From Nannochloropsis salina CCMP1776 (taxonomy: Eukaryota > Sar > Eustigmatophyceae > Eustigmatales > Monodopsidaceae), in contig SDOX01000017.1 of the NCBI GenBank assembly GCA_004565275.1, positions 735,325 through 799,324 of the forward strand: a stretch of DNA of 64,000 nt, given 5' to 3'. The translations under genes were made by a program, and so were the position numbers. The notes under the pieces were generated by a model. That model was not told where the DNA came from. It searched no databases and worked only from the letters and a program-made list of their open reading frames with translations. Shown piece by piece: positions 51,164-63,331 of this stretch (positions within the stretch are counted from its first letter, which is position 1; the number at the start of each line of letters is the position of its first letter).

Positions 51164-54107
51164 CTACACAGCGTCCTGGGTTACAGCGGCGGCAGCAGCC
51201 ATGAGAGCGTAGAGGGGGGAGGACTCACCAGGGGATCCAGGAGCATGGGCCTCCCCCCTGTCGTCTCCACCCCCATCCTTATCCCCCTCCTGCCCTCCGA
51301 TTCGCCTCTCCTCTCCCTGGCCCGCAGTGACTGCAGGCGAGGCAGATGATGCGTGGTGCTGTGCTTGAGCGGGCGAGCGACCGATGAGGGAGGGAGGTTG
51401 AAGGAGGAAGTCCGAAGAGGGCGGGGAGGGTGGCGCAATGTGAGGAGAAGAAGCACGCGGCGAGATCCCCTGGTCGAGAGGAGGAACGAGGGAGGCGGTC
51501 GTCATGGCCCGCGCGGCTGTGGGGGAGAAGAGGAAGGTGGGTGTTTTTATCCCCGACCCGGTTGGGAGGAGTGGCTGTGCTTGCAGAGGGCTGTGGTGCG
51601 CAGAGGCGTCAGGGCCAACGTCTGGAGATAGATGCTCTGGCAAGGGCGGGAAGAAGCGAGGGCTGCTAGAAGGGGGAGAGTGGGAAGGATGGGCGGAGCC
51701 CACGAGGGGGATGGAGGGAGGCGGGGGCGGGGGGCCCCGGGCAAGGTGCAGGTGGTGGAGCTGAGGGGGGTCGGAGGGAAGGGAGGAGGGTGGATGAGGT
51801 GCGTAGAAGGGGCGTACGAACGGTGGTGCCGGTAGTGGGTGCGCTGGGTCGGGGTAGCGAGAGAGATGAGGATTGTAGGGATAAGGAGGTGGCGGTGGAG
51901 GTGGAGGTGGAGGCAGATGGGGAGGGGGGAACAACGGGGGCTGCATAGAGGGGTGCTGGCCGCGGGGGGGCAAAGGGCCGGGAGGCGGGAGCGGGAGAGA
52001 GGACGGGAGTGAGGGCGGGAGAGGGAGGTTGCCGTAGGGGGTAAGATGCGGAGGGTGGTGGATGTGGTAGGAAGGGCCTGGGGGGGGGCCGGAGGGCGGC
52101 ACGGAGCCGGCGGGACCGGGCAGGGCACGCATTCGTCTCTGCTTCTTCGCGTCCGTCCACTCGCCCTCTCCCGACTTCCCCCGGCCCACTCCACGGCCCC
52201 TGGGAGCGGTCGCTTTCCCTTTGCTCCCCCGCCCGCCGCCTTTTCTCTTCGCCGCGTCTTCCCCCGTGCTCGAGCTCCCGTCTCCTCCCCAGTCCCCCGG
52301 CCGCTGAGTTGAAGCGACCGACAGGGGCGACGCCAAGCCCGGGCTCGGCGACCCCCCCCCCCGCTGTCCAGGCTGCTCTCGCAAGTGCTTCGAGCACGGG
52401 GACCGGCGGAGCGTGAGCACCTCGACAAGGCCTGCGCCCTCCTCGGTCAGGGGAAGGAGGGCGAGCTTGAGGACGGCCAGGAAAGGGCGCATGTCCTTGT
52501 CGAACACCTTCAGGAGCGCCGAGGCTTGCAGAGCCTTGCCAAAGTACAGGTCTGCGACTACGTCGAAGAAGTCCTCCCTGTCTCCGCCCACAACTAGGGA
52601 GGCGACCAGGTAGGGAAGAAGGACGGGGGGGCCCGAGGTCATCAGCCCTTCCCACTCCGCTCGCGTCAGGAAATTTCGCTCAAAGTGCCGACCCAGGGCA
52701 CAAAGCTGGCGGCGACCATCGAAGAGGGAGAAGAGGAGCGCGGTGCTCCCATCCACCTGACTTCGCTTGCTGTGCAGTCGACTCCAGAAGCCGACGTGGT
52801 CCCCCCCTGGCCCTTCTCCCGCAGGAGAGAACAGACCCGCGCCCTCCTCCCACACTCCCTCCCCGTCGTCTAGCACTTGAAACGCCGCAAGCCCCTCGAT
52901 CCAGGTGCAGATAGGCCCCTGCCCTCCCTCCTTTTCCTCCAATTCCCTCACGTGAACGTCCGCCGCTGCCGCCAGGCGGGAGCGTCCTGGGTTCCCCTGC
53001 GCCTCCCCTTCCATCTCCATCACATCCCACCCCATTGCCTTCGCATCTTGCCCGCCCCCTTCCCCCAGCTCCTCTTCGCTCACCCCAAAGGCCTCCCCCA
53101 CTTCCTCCGAGGCCCCCCATGACACGTCGCACCCCCTCGCTCCCGCCTCCCGTCGCCACATCCGAAGCGTGACTAGGGCCTTATGACGGCAGCAGCGTCC
53201 TTCCCTGTGGAGCCTGTGGAAGGCAGCCGCCATCTCTCGCCCAAACTCCCGCGCCCGCTTCTCCCGCTCCACGTGCATGAGAGCGAGGAGGCTTCCTTCC
53301 AGACCCGCATCCAAGAGCGTGCGAGACGCCTCGAAGGCAGGCCCGGGGGCCGGAAAAGGAGGCGGGGGAGGAGGAGCCGCAGAAGGAGGAGCAGGGACAG
53401 GTAAGGAGGGAAGGGCCGGGTTAGGAGGGACGAAAAGGGGAGAGGGGATGGGGTCCGCCTGATCTGGCGCGTGAGACGCAGGAGCTGGAGGGGTTGCACG
53501 AGATTGTCGCATGGATTGGGCAGACTCATTGAGCAGGTGACCCCGCAAGGCTAGAAAGGAGCGCTTTTTGGTGACGGGCAGGACACATTTCTGAGTCAGG
53601 CGAATGCATCGAGTGCATGGCCAGATGCGGTCACATTTCACCTGTGGGGAAAGGCAAGTGAATCAAGGTAAAGTGGCTGAAGGGTTGAGTCCCGGTCCAC
53701 TCGTGCTATCATCGCAGTTTCAAGGGCAATCGATGGGCTCGAGCTTGAAACGATGCCAGCCTCAGGACTGTCGAGAGAGTCACTTGCTGCGGCGGCTTTG
53801 TTTCACTTTATCTCCGGCTCATCTCCATATCCACTGATAAGTCGCCCATTCCCGAGTACAGACACGATCGCCTCCCACATATATTTTAAAATATGTTACG
53901 TATATTATGTGTGCGTAATGCACAATCCATGCATCCCACTCTTTTCCGTCCCCTATCCCGCCCTCCGTCTTTTGTTGAGACACCCACCTTGCTCGCTTTG
54001 CATCCCTCGCAAGTCATGCCACCTTCCTCTCTCGCTTTTCGCCCATTCGAAGGAGCCTGCATGGGTGCCCGCTTGGTCGAAGGCGGACGATTGGTGTTGG
54101 ACGGCAT
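51164..54107 (-). CDS. Zn2Cys6 (fungal-type) binuclear zinc cluster transcription factor
   Basis: Zn2Cys6 factors bind DNA through six Cys holding two Zn ions. Exon 1 starts MPSNTNRPPSTKRAPMQAPS and ends CEGCKASK at donor gtgggt (about 53988). Exon 2 starts at about 53643 after cccacag with VKCDRIWPCTRCIRLTQKC. Together they give C-x2-C-x6-C-x5-C-x2-C-x6-C, with the basic residues and the Pro before the fourth Cys that typify the family. Splicing is needed to complete the motif. The remaining roughly 800 residues include a globular region around FFDVVADLYFGKALQASALL and MRPFLAVLKLALLPL (about 52590-52440), then a Pro/Ser-rich tail. Knock-out of a Zn2Cys6 regulator has been reported to change lipid content in Nannochloropsis gaditana; whether this is that gene cannot be told here. 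Confidence 0.85.
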
Positions 54108-57100
54108 GGCCGCGCACAAGAGGTGTGTATGCGTAGCAGTTGTCGTGTCTCCAGTCAGTACGTCTCAGGGCTCTCATTTCCTGCTCACTAGGCTGCTTCC
54201 TATAAGAATCGGACCGACGACGTGAGTCGCAGCCCGTATGTAGAAGTTCTGGAATCAAGTACGACTCTTCTTACCCCACAGTTGTCATCGAGTCATCGAA
54301 AATGGTGTCTGGAAGATCTGTGTACGCGATAAACACGAGTTGCAAGGAATTCAGTGAGAGCAAAAAAATGCGCAGTGTACGAGGCCGGACTTACACTAGC
54401 ACTTTCGAGTGCTTTCGGTCGTCAAGCGCACAATGACATTTCCCCCATAGATACATGGTACATTATCTCAAAGTACGAGAAGCAATGGACAGCGTAGTCC
54501 TCTGCGAGGCCGCTCGTCGACGGCAACGGAAGAATGTATGGACGCATGAGCGGAGAATCCAGCATGCTAGGCGCTGGCTAGCGCCGAGAGAGAGAGGGCA
54601 AGCCCCCCGCCTCCGACGCCTCTCGAGGCATTGAAACGTCAAACAGCACCCTAGAAGCCAAACGCATGACGCGACCCATTTCCACCCTTCATGCATAATC
54701 GTCCTATGTCGACAAAAATTCATATTTGGGTCACTGCACGAGTGGCCTAGGCGGCCCTTCGTCCGCCCGAGCAGCGCTCTCGCTCGCCGCCGACCAAGCC
54801 ACCCACCCAAAAAAAGCAAAAGGAAAACAAAAAAAGGTAACAAAAAACGTTATATCTCCATCTTCTTCTACAGGCGCTCATTAATCAATTAATTTTACTT
54901 TCACGCCGTATTCAACGTAAGCAACGCGTATATTGCACGGACAACCCGAATATACCCCACACCATCATTTTCTACTGCCTTAGTGTCCTGTACCTCTTTA
55001 CTTCGAAACATGTACTTTTTCTTTCGAATGTTAGTAAATTATCGGGGGGAACATAAGGCAGATCTCTAGTGGCACGTAGGGTCAGCTACGCAAGAGTAGA
55101 GAACCTAATTTTAAGTGACTATTCTCTGATCAACGGCAATGTGTACAGAACATGCGCCATCTTCATAGCGTTGTTGCGACTAACTGAAGATCAAACGCTT
55201 TTCTAGTTAAATGAATTACTCCTTGGATACAATCCGACTAAGGATATTTCGGGTGTGCGAGTAAAATCGAAAGCTTTTAATGAAATAAAATAGTGACAAG
55301 GCCGACTTCTGCAATCATCAGGATTCGCCTTGAGATCAAGATTAAATTGAGCCCGAACGATGATCTTTCTGATGCGAAAAAAGCTAAAAAGCTGACATCA
55401 AATTTTGAAGTATTAAAATTATATAATACAAAGCGATTCAATACATTCACATGTCGACGGCAAGAAGGAGTATTTACTTTCGCTGATGTTTGTCAATGCG
55501 TCACGATCCCGAAAATCTAACGCTCGTTTTGGCCTTTTTTTAAAAAACCTAATTTCCAGGATTCTAAGGAGGGCATCCGAGCTACTGTAAATTTAAGAGC
55601 GTTCGATTCGTTGGGGATCTAAGTGTATGTACCCACCAAGTGATAAGGATCACAACAAAAATAGGACACCGGCAACCTGCATATGGCATGATTGCCGGTT
55701 TAGGCCCCTTTACGGTCCTGACAAGACACCTAACGTTATGGAGAGACATACATCTTCGAGTAAGCTTGGCGGATGGACTTGTAAGTGGGCGTTAACTGGA
55801 AACTTGAAGCTATACAATCAGATTTGCGCATGGAAGAAGTCGAAAGTTTCTCAATCTTCATAGTGGAATGAAAGCTGATTTGTCACTCTACCTTCACCAA
55901 CCACACCCTTTTTCGACGAAATGTAAGGACAAAAATAGTTTTCATATTCCCTAGAAACACGCTCATGACCTACGAGAGGTCGATATTTCTATCCCTCTCT
56001 TACTAATATAATCTATCGAAAAGTGTCTGGAGTTATTCGCCGCCTCGTACCTACGCGTAAACAGCATTTGATGCATTAAGCAATGAAAAAAGGCAACATC
56101 TGCCCTAGTTGTAAATGTATCCTTCAGAACATTATAGAGCATTGATTAAAATGATCTAGATTTATTGTCAACAAAGCTTGTACAGTTGAAGTCTGCTCCA
56201 TTCTGAACGAAACTCAACAAACGATAAGGTATCCGACGTGATTCCTCTGTCCTCAATATCATATACAACTCAAGGCCGAAAGATCAATTTAATTCCATTA
56301 AATGTAGACATGCCGCTGTTATATCACTTATTGCCGGGAATAATGCCAAAAAAATCAAAACCGCGCTTCCGTGACGGAAATAGCCGTTCCGCCCACGGAC
56401 GGCGAAACAGCGAGCTTCCGAGGAAACGGCTAAGCTCGCTCCGGCCCAAGTCTCCGAGACACCCGAGATGCTTCTCGTGCAACAAGTGTGTACGAGCGCG
56501 AGCGAGGCAAAGGAATGAATGACGATCTTAAGTAACCTAGTGATCAATTCATTTTTTAGAGCGCGCAAGCGAGGATCTAAAGCAAATTCGTCTTGAAATA
56601 TTTTTCTCTGCATGACGACAGAGCATTACTTCTCTTCCTGATCGCTGTTTCTCAAAAATTGTTAAGTCCGATGCCTCCTAAAGGAAAAAATGACGGCTCA
56701 ACATTTACTGTTGACCCAACCATGAATTCCTTACAATAAGCTCACTTGGAAAGCTCAAGCAATTTTTGTCTTAAAATGATTTGCTCGGAGGGGATGACAG
56801 AACTTTTAGGGGGTTGACAAAGCCATATCTATCTAATCGCTCTTTTACAAACATTTAAAAGTCCGGTGCTTCACGCTCGAGAGCACAAAGCCATATTAAG
56901 TGTGTGCATTAATAGAGCAATTCTTTGTAATTTTTGAAGGGAACCTGGTGTAGCATGCTGCGCGGTGTGTTTCATTTGGCCTTTCCAGGCTCTCCTTTTG
57001 GTACGGAGGGGTATATCTGCCAGAGCTCTTGATCAAGAACTTGATATACTGCATGTATTGGGAAAGGCCTCTAGTACCCTCCATACAACCTTTCGATACT

Positions 57101-57629
57101 TCGGAGATTAGGTGAATACCCGGTCATGCCGACCAGGTTCGACAAAGAAGAAAGCTCCTGCTGATGAAAGAAATGAAATTGATTTTTCACCTAACTCTCA
57201 CATTACTTCAGAGTATTTGTTAAACAAAAATCCTCAAAACACAACATCTTTTCGTCTTCTTTGTGTGTTACAAACTCTTGAGTACCACGTTTTTCTATCA
57301 AAGTTTCACACGGTTTGACTTTTCTTTCGCTTTTAGTGAATTTTCTCTTTTTTTGGTACATTATGGTGGCCTCCCTGCCGATACCTCTATGGATTCGGGC
57401 TTCTTCTAATATCCATAACAGAGGATGTTGTTAGGAAAATAGCTAGCTGTGTATCCTACACGCAGCGCTTTCAGTCCATCTTTTGTCATCTTTTAATGAA
57501 AAAAAGCATCTCAGAAAATTTGGCATAAGGCTGCTTACTTCCATAGTCACTTGACTCATCCATCCATGTCCTCCACCCGAAAGAGACATCGATTTTCGAA
57601 AATCACATCGGCCTAATAATTTTCCAAAA
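54108..57629. other. AT-rich gene-poor island
   Basis: About 3.5 kb has only short open frames (at most about 126 codons, 54463-54843 minus) and none recognised. Polypyrimidine and poly-A runs are common. I saw no tRNA or rRNA. It carries the promoter of the Zn2Cys6 gene on its left and of the secreted protein on its right. Confidence 0.4.
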
Positions 57630-58832
57630 ATGAAGATCCCCTTCACCATGGCCGTTCTGGCCCTCTTCCTCACCTTTTCAACCGCTTTGGCCACCAGTGT
57701 GCGAGGCTGTCCGCATATTAAGACGTTTGTGAGGAAAAATGTAGTAGGCGGAAGGTCTACCAGATACACACTACGGGTCAAACGGGGGTCAACAAGCATT
57801 ACCGCTGTAAATGTAACAGTAAGTAGATCTCAAAAACCGACGATTCAGCCACAGTTATCCCTTACATAAATCTCCTAACTACTTTAACAACTTGACAAGG
57901 TCCATCTGCCTGCAGGTGTAAGTTATACATCTGCCCGCGCCCGTCCCAGCAGCCTGGGAGTACCAAAGGTGAACGGCTCAGTGCTAAAATGGAATCTCGT
58001 GGATCTAACTTCTCGAAAAAAGTTCACTTTCAAGATCAAAATCTTAGTGGCAACGTGCGCTCCTACCCAACTTGCTTTTGATGCCTCTGTCGTGGGGGGG
58101 AATTGCAATGTCACAGCCAAGCCAACGTTTATAAAAGTTAAGCGCTCCCACAAATCGGTGTGCACGCCCACCCCATTTCCTAGCCCGACCCCCTCCACGG
58201 CCTCTCCTACCGTGTCGCCTACGGCCTCGCCTACAGCCCCTCCGACCCAAATGCCTACCAGAAGCCCGGCATCCCCGACACCTACGCCTTCTCCCACGCC
58301 GGCCCCCACGCCGTCTCCCACCCCGGCGCCTACTCCCTCGCCGACGCCCTCCCCTACGCCTTCTCCCACGCCGGCCCCCACGCCGTCTCCCACCCCGGCG
58401 CCTACTCCCTCGCCGACGCCCTCCCCTACGCCTTCTCCCACGCCGGCCCCCACGCCGTCTCCCACCCCGGCGCCTACTCCCTCGCCGACGCCCTCCCCTA
58501 CGCCTTCTCCCACGTCGACACCCACGCTGTCTCCCACGATTCAGCTCCCGGGGTTTTGCAACGGCAACGGCAATTGTAAGGGGCTGTGTGCCAAAGTTAT
58601 CACGGGATGCAAAGGTCAAACGGGGGACCTGGCGCAATGCACAGATGGGCTTCTTGGTTGGGATATGGATGTAATTCCCTGCGACACCTGTCCATATAGG
58701 ACGTCCCCATCTTGCACAGCTGCCGCGAGCGGTAGTTGCACCCAGAATGCAAATGTCCCACCAGGGCAAGCAAGAACGGACTGCGACCTCGGTGCAAATC
58801 CTTTCCGCCAGGGCTTATGCTACTGCGGATAA
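57630..58832 (+). CDS. Secreted protein: DUF11-like domain, Pro/Thr/Ser repeat, Cys-rich end
   Basis: Exon 1 starts [20 protein letters not shown], a clear signal peptide, then [16 protein letters not shown] and [19 protein letters not shown] with donor gtaagt (about 57820). Exon 2 follows acceptor ttgacaag (about 57899) with [20 protein letters not shown], then [20 protein letters not shown]. The order VxLPAGVxYxSA, then VxWNL and FTFKIKI matches the DUF11-type beta-sandwich found in surface proteins. A 24-residue unit of [12 protein letters not shown] character repeats about three times (58281-58520) and should be an extended, probably O-glycosylated linker. The C-terminal region after [19 protein letters not shown] is rich in Cys (CDTCPY, GLCYCG) and probably disulphide-bonded. 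A cell-wall or secreted adhesive role is inference. Confidence 0.8.
58281..58520 (+). repeat. 72-bp coding tandem repeat
   Basis: Three almost identical copies begin with cctacgccttctcccacgcc at 58281, 58353 and 58425, with a partial fourth at 58497. Being 72 bases long, copy-number changes keep the reading frame. Confidence 0.95.
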
Positions 58833-59636
58833 GTTCACAAACCTCTGAAAAGAGGGGTTCCATGACATTTCTAAGATTAGGCCTCGGGAGGACCAACCTT
58901 GGACTTACTTCCTTGCATGGCACAAATCACTTCAACCCTGTGCTATTGCTCCACAATCGATGAATTTCACCCCTATACACTTTCTGGAAACATTCGCAGG
59001 TCAGGAGTTATTATCTAGTTTACAAGTTATTTATATATAAGTGCCGCCAACGCTAAAGTATCGGTACCGCGATGTGATGAATTTCCGCTGTCAAAGAATG
59101 TACATCCCTGGAATTCCATCCTGCGTAGATAGATGAATGTCTTCCCCTCAAAACTTTCGAAGATCGCGAGAATCCTCATCATGGTTTGAGGCAAGTCATT
59201 CTCATTGGTTTTGAGCTTGTCACTCAACTATGAGAGCGTACTTAATCGACCACTCCCACTAGAAGTAGAATTTCCGGGATATTACTACTCCACGAACACA
59301 AAGAATTACCTTCGCAAACATTTTTCGAAGAATCTTGTTCTTTGATTTTGTATCGCACACTTAAACTTTGAAAAAATACAAAGGCATCATGTCGGCGACA
59401 AAGGAAAATAGGCAGAAGTAATAGGAGGAACAGGATTTTGGTAGATGAATTGCAAAGGTCTCCTAACTTCTTGCGGGTAAAAACATTCAGAGACAAGGGC
59501 GCAGGTGCAATTCAATGCCATGCATTGAGATTATTAAGCGTTATATTGCAGATGCTCGATTCATTTATTGGCTAGGTCCCTTCTTCCTGGACGCAAGCAA
59601 GCCTCGTTCTTCATGGCGCGGCATTATACTCACGTA
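58833..59636. other. Intergenic region between convergent genes
   Basis: About 0.8 kb of AT-rich DNA separates the secreted protein and the DUF218 gene. No gene is recognised. Confidence 0.4.
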
Positions 59637-61465
59637 TCAATGAGCGTCCCATGGTAACGGATCTGGATAAATGGTGGTCTCGCAGTACTCCAAGAGGGGA
59701 GCGACTTCAGGGCAAGAAAAGGTGTAAGGTATAGTTCGCATGAAAGGATTGCGCTCTGCGTGTTTTTCTTGAAGTTTTTTTGAGTTGCAGCCGTACGGAT
59801 CGGATTCAAAAAGTTTAACAGCTTCATCAAGTTCCTGATATAAAAAGAGAAAAATATAAGATTCGAGATCACGGCACGGGAAACTAAGGACGCAGAAAAG
59901 ATCATGACAAAGCACGGGCCAAACAATGTGTTATCCCCGCCCGAGACCCGTACCCCTTTTTCTGCTTTCTTATGGTCGAACTTCCCCCCTAATGGCGGGT
60001 CAACGCCCACAAAGGCAAAGCGACTATCGGGAAAACGCAAGGCGGCGCGATGATGAATTCGGAAGCGTTTTTGCTTGAAGGCAAAAGAGACGACTGAAAT
60101 GCGTGTCGGATAATGGTCAGTATACTCCTATGTGCCAGGGTTATGGAAATTGGATGGATCTGAATAAGTGGGCATGCTCTGGATGTGCTAAATGACATAT
60201 ATGGACGGATAGGGGAATCTTTAGATACATGTAAATTTAGTGGGTGGGCGCTTCACCCGCAAAAAATGTGTCTTTTTCTGCAAAGCTTTTTCACATCATT
60301 CCATATTATGCCCTCCACTGCTTCTATTTTGTACATATGTTTCACATATAGTCTTGTGACCAGATTTTGAAGTCCTCACAAATTTGTTCATTTCCCCTCA
60401 TTTTCTCACCTTGAAGCGACATATCGAGTACAAGAGGTTCTCGAAAGAGTCCAAAGCGTATTCTTCCGTTAGGGCCCGCTTTTTCACGTCGGACGGAGAG
60501 GATGCAGAATCCCACCACTAATGCATGGGGAAATTGAGAAATACAAAATTTGAGACTTTCACAAAGTTGCCCGAGCGGCAGCAACTATCCACAGATCTGA
60601 ATGCAATTTCCTGTCAAACGGCTATTCCTTAAAACAACAATGGTTATAATGGTGAACAATAGAGCACACACTTTTCGGGAGAAATGCAGTAAGGCTATCA
60701 GAGGGGCAAATAGATCATTGATAAAGATGGCTGAAGAGCCATTTCAATAAACGAAGGGCATGAGAAGCAGCATTGTGCTTAGATCAGAGCTTTTCTTAGA
60801 TCAGAGCTTTTCTGAGTTGGTCACGGCTGTGTGTACATCTTACAGAAACAGGGAGGCAAGATAAATGAACATCTCCATGCACAAAAAATTTAGCACAACG
60901 CAGACCGAGAAGAAATACTTTAGGGCAGCTCTTTCATTCGAGATGAAGCACTAAAGTTCTGACGGAGTGTACAGCTCTCCCTCCTTTGATGGGTGACATC
61001 TCACTTCCTACCGTCCTAAAATTTTGCATAGGTCATCCATCACACCTTTCCACTCACCTTAAAATGCTCAGCCACCCGATAGTAGCTAGATCCCTCGCTC
61101 CTCGGACCAGCCTCTGCACGCGTCTCTCCGCCGGAGAAAATGAGCAGAGAAGCAGGATCTCTTTTTGCCAGCTCCACGCCGGTACGAATGTGGGACACAA
61201 AAGTTGCCGGTAGGTCTTGATCTCGTTGGTAAGGAAGCAGGTACCAAACGGCATCCTCTGTCGCGGCGCCTTCCAACGACTCACTTATGGTGACAGCGTG
61301 CCCTGCCACCATGATGAGATGGTTAAGACTCTCGGTTCCTCTTGGGTTCCGATGGAATGAGTTTCGCGGAGAACCTGAATAGGAGGATCTCAGAGATGCA
61401 GAGGGGCCTCGAGGACGACTGTTAAGGCCCAAGGTCGGTGTTGGAGGACTCGAGTTCGAAGGCAT
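59637..61465 (-). CDS. DUF218 (YdcF-like) domain protein
   Basis: DUF218 proteins have a Rossmann-like fold; the eukaryotic branch has no firm function. The ATG at 61465 gives MPSNSSPPTPTLGLNSRPRG. Exon 1 then has LNHLIMVAGHAVTISESLEG, then WYLLPYQRDQDLPATFVSHI and LAKRDPASLLIFSGGETRAE, with SSYYRVAEHFK at its end (about 61055). Exon 2 (about 60520-60411) is WWDSASSPSDVKKRALTEEY, then ALDSFENLLYSICRFK. Exon 3 (about 60100-59950) is VVSFAFKQKRFRIHHRAALR, then RFAFVGVDPPLGGKFDHKKA. The last exon is FESDPYGCNSKKLQEKHAE, then RNPFMRTIPYTFSCPEVAPL, stopping at 59637. The motifs AGHAV, FSGGxTR, DSFENLL, VGVDPP and ESDPYGC come in family order. I chose this start because the longer frame upstream lacks an ATG. 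Confidence 0.82.
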
Positions 61466-63098
61466 CAAGCGGTGCCCTTTTAGTAAAACGATGCTATATA
61501 GGTACAAAACAGCCTGAAGTTGATATTACGGTCGGTGAGAGAGCCCGTTATGACAAAGCGCATCATTTCGCAGGATATGGACACGAGAGAAGTGGGAAGG
61601 ATTACAGACAGTGCACATAGGCGGTGATTTGATTTTCGTTAATCAAGTATCAAAGAGAGCTTGCTAGCATTTGAGTCCTTCTTCTTCGCCGTGCTGTTCA
61701 AATCCCCATCAGGCTCTACATTCGATATTTGCCTTCATTACTCACCATAGCGATGGCTATACTGGTTGCTCTCCATCCTTTTGCGCTCATGGTGTACCTC
61801 ATCGCCCCGTAATTCCTCTCCTGAGTTTCAGGATTAGTAAAAAATAAAGGTTTGCTTGACAGTTGTTGAAGCAGAATCAACAACAAACATCGAATTCTTG
61901 AAAATATCCATGTAAAAAGGCAAGCCGCGAGGAGCGAAGAGTAGGCACATTTATGAGCAACAGTTTGAGGCCATCAACGTCTTCAGACAAAGCTCAATGC
62001 AAGGCCATCCATACAGATTTCAAAATCGGAGGGTGCTGAGCTGATAGTTGCGTGTTACCTGTCTATCCCTTCCTTTGAAGTCGCTGGGGAGACTATTAGA
62101 GGTATTAAGAGATCGACACATGACACTCTCCGGTATCCCGGTATCAGTCATCCAATTTTCTCAAAGGCGTGGTGAAACTAATCGGACTGGTCTGGTCTCC
62201 ATCAGCTCAAAATTTTCCGCTTAAGACGCCGTAGAAAGAGGTCCACTGCGGTGCATTGTCCAAGGGACACCCTCACCTGTACATGATAAGAAGCACATTT
62301 GTTATACAATGAGCCGATGCACTGAAGAGATACACGAGTCACGCGTGAAGATGGCAAATTGTTTGTACACATCCCCATCAGAGTTACGCAATCCTTTCGA
62401 CTGAGTAGATTGCACGCTATTCCCGCGGATTGATATTCAGCTGGACAACATATAGACAAGCATGTAGTGTAGTGCTGTGTAGCTGGGTATTGATAATTTA
62501 AGAAGTGAAGACTGTAAAGGTACTCTCTCTGGAGAAAGCGTGAAGAAATTCAAATGGGTCGAGGAGAGTTCAACTCCACTGAGAAAATTTCAGAAGTCTG
62601 GTTGGGCTGCTCCACGTAGTCAGCCGAAAGCGTCAAAAAGCATCCGCAGGGATAACGTCAGAGATCGATCGCTTTCTATCATTGTGCCCACACAGCTCCA
62701 ACGCCATCAAGGCCAACCCCTCACGTCAGTAGAACCGCTTCCACAGGCGGAAACGAGAAAAGAGGGAGTCGAAATCGCTCAGATCCGATCCCTTCATCCC
62801 CACCTTTGCTCGTCTCAGCCTTGGTCCTCGCCGCACGATAGCATAAAGCATCCATGCGTCCCATCAATGTATTCAGGAGTGTTATCTTGATAATGGATAA
62901 CCAGTACGCTGGAAGAAAGGCAGGCGATTACATGGTGTTTAATTCTTACAAAAACAAAGGGACACGCTTTAGATGGGCAAACAGGAAATAAACACGGTCA
63001 AAGGGGAGCAATGGGCTATTATTGCACTCAAAGATTTGTACTTCTTCTGCTGAGCATTGTCACGCCAGTAGTTGAGAGCCTTACTGTGACTTAAATGC
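61466..63098. other. AT-rich region up to the telomere repeat
   Basis: About 1.6 kb holds no recognised gene. The longest frame, 62540-62890 plus (116 codons), is not recognisable. No PRP8 sequence is found here, although the exon pair at 63.3 kb would need its 3' continuation on this side. Position next to the repeat suits a subtelomere. Confidence 0.45.
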
Positions 63099-63322
63099 TT
63101 TGGGTTTGGGTTTGGGTTAGGGTTAGGGTTAGGGTTAGGGTTAGGGTTAGGGTTAGGGTTAGGGTTAGGGTTAGGGTTAGGGTTAGGGTTAGGGTTAGGG
63201 TTAGGGTTAGGGTTAGGGTTAGGGTTAGGTTAGGGTTAGGTTAGGTAGGTAGGTAGGTAGGTAGGTAGGTAGGTAGGTAGGTAGGTAGGTAGGTAGGGAG
63301 GGAGGGAGAGAGGGAGGGAGGA
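63099..63322 (+). repeat. Telomere repeat (TTAGGG)n grading into (TAGG)n and (GGGA)n
   Basis: Three TTTGGG units (63099-63116) are followed by about nineteen TTAGGG units to about 63229, then shortened TTAGG forms, about a dozen TAGG units (63243-63295) and GGGA units. The G-rich strand runs to the right, and degenerate units lie on the left. This is the order at a chromosome's right-hand end. Confidence 0.95.
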
Positions 63323-63331
63323 AAGGCTCAC

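Noticed and set aside
54720-54790. tRNA-Ser/Leu-like A-box (gagtggcctaggcgg)
   Set aside because: No B-box or acceptor pairing follows at the right distance.
57923-58537. Minus-strand open frame rich in [13 protein letters not shown]
   Set aside because: It is the antisense of the Pro/Thr/Ser repeat in the secreted protein; the repeat keeps several frames open. The plus strand has the signal peptide and introns.
62540-62890. 116-codon frame near the telomere as a possible continuation of PRP8
   Set aside because: It is on the opposite strand to the PRP8 exons and shows no PRP8 motif.
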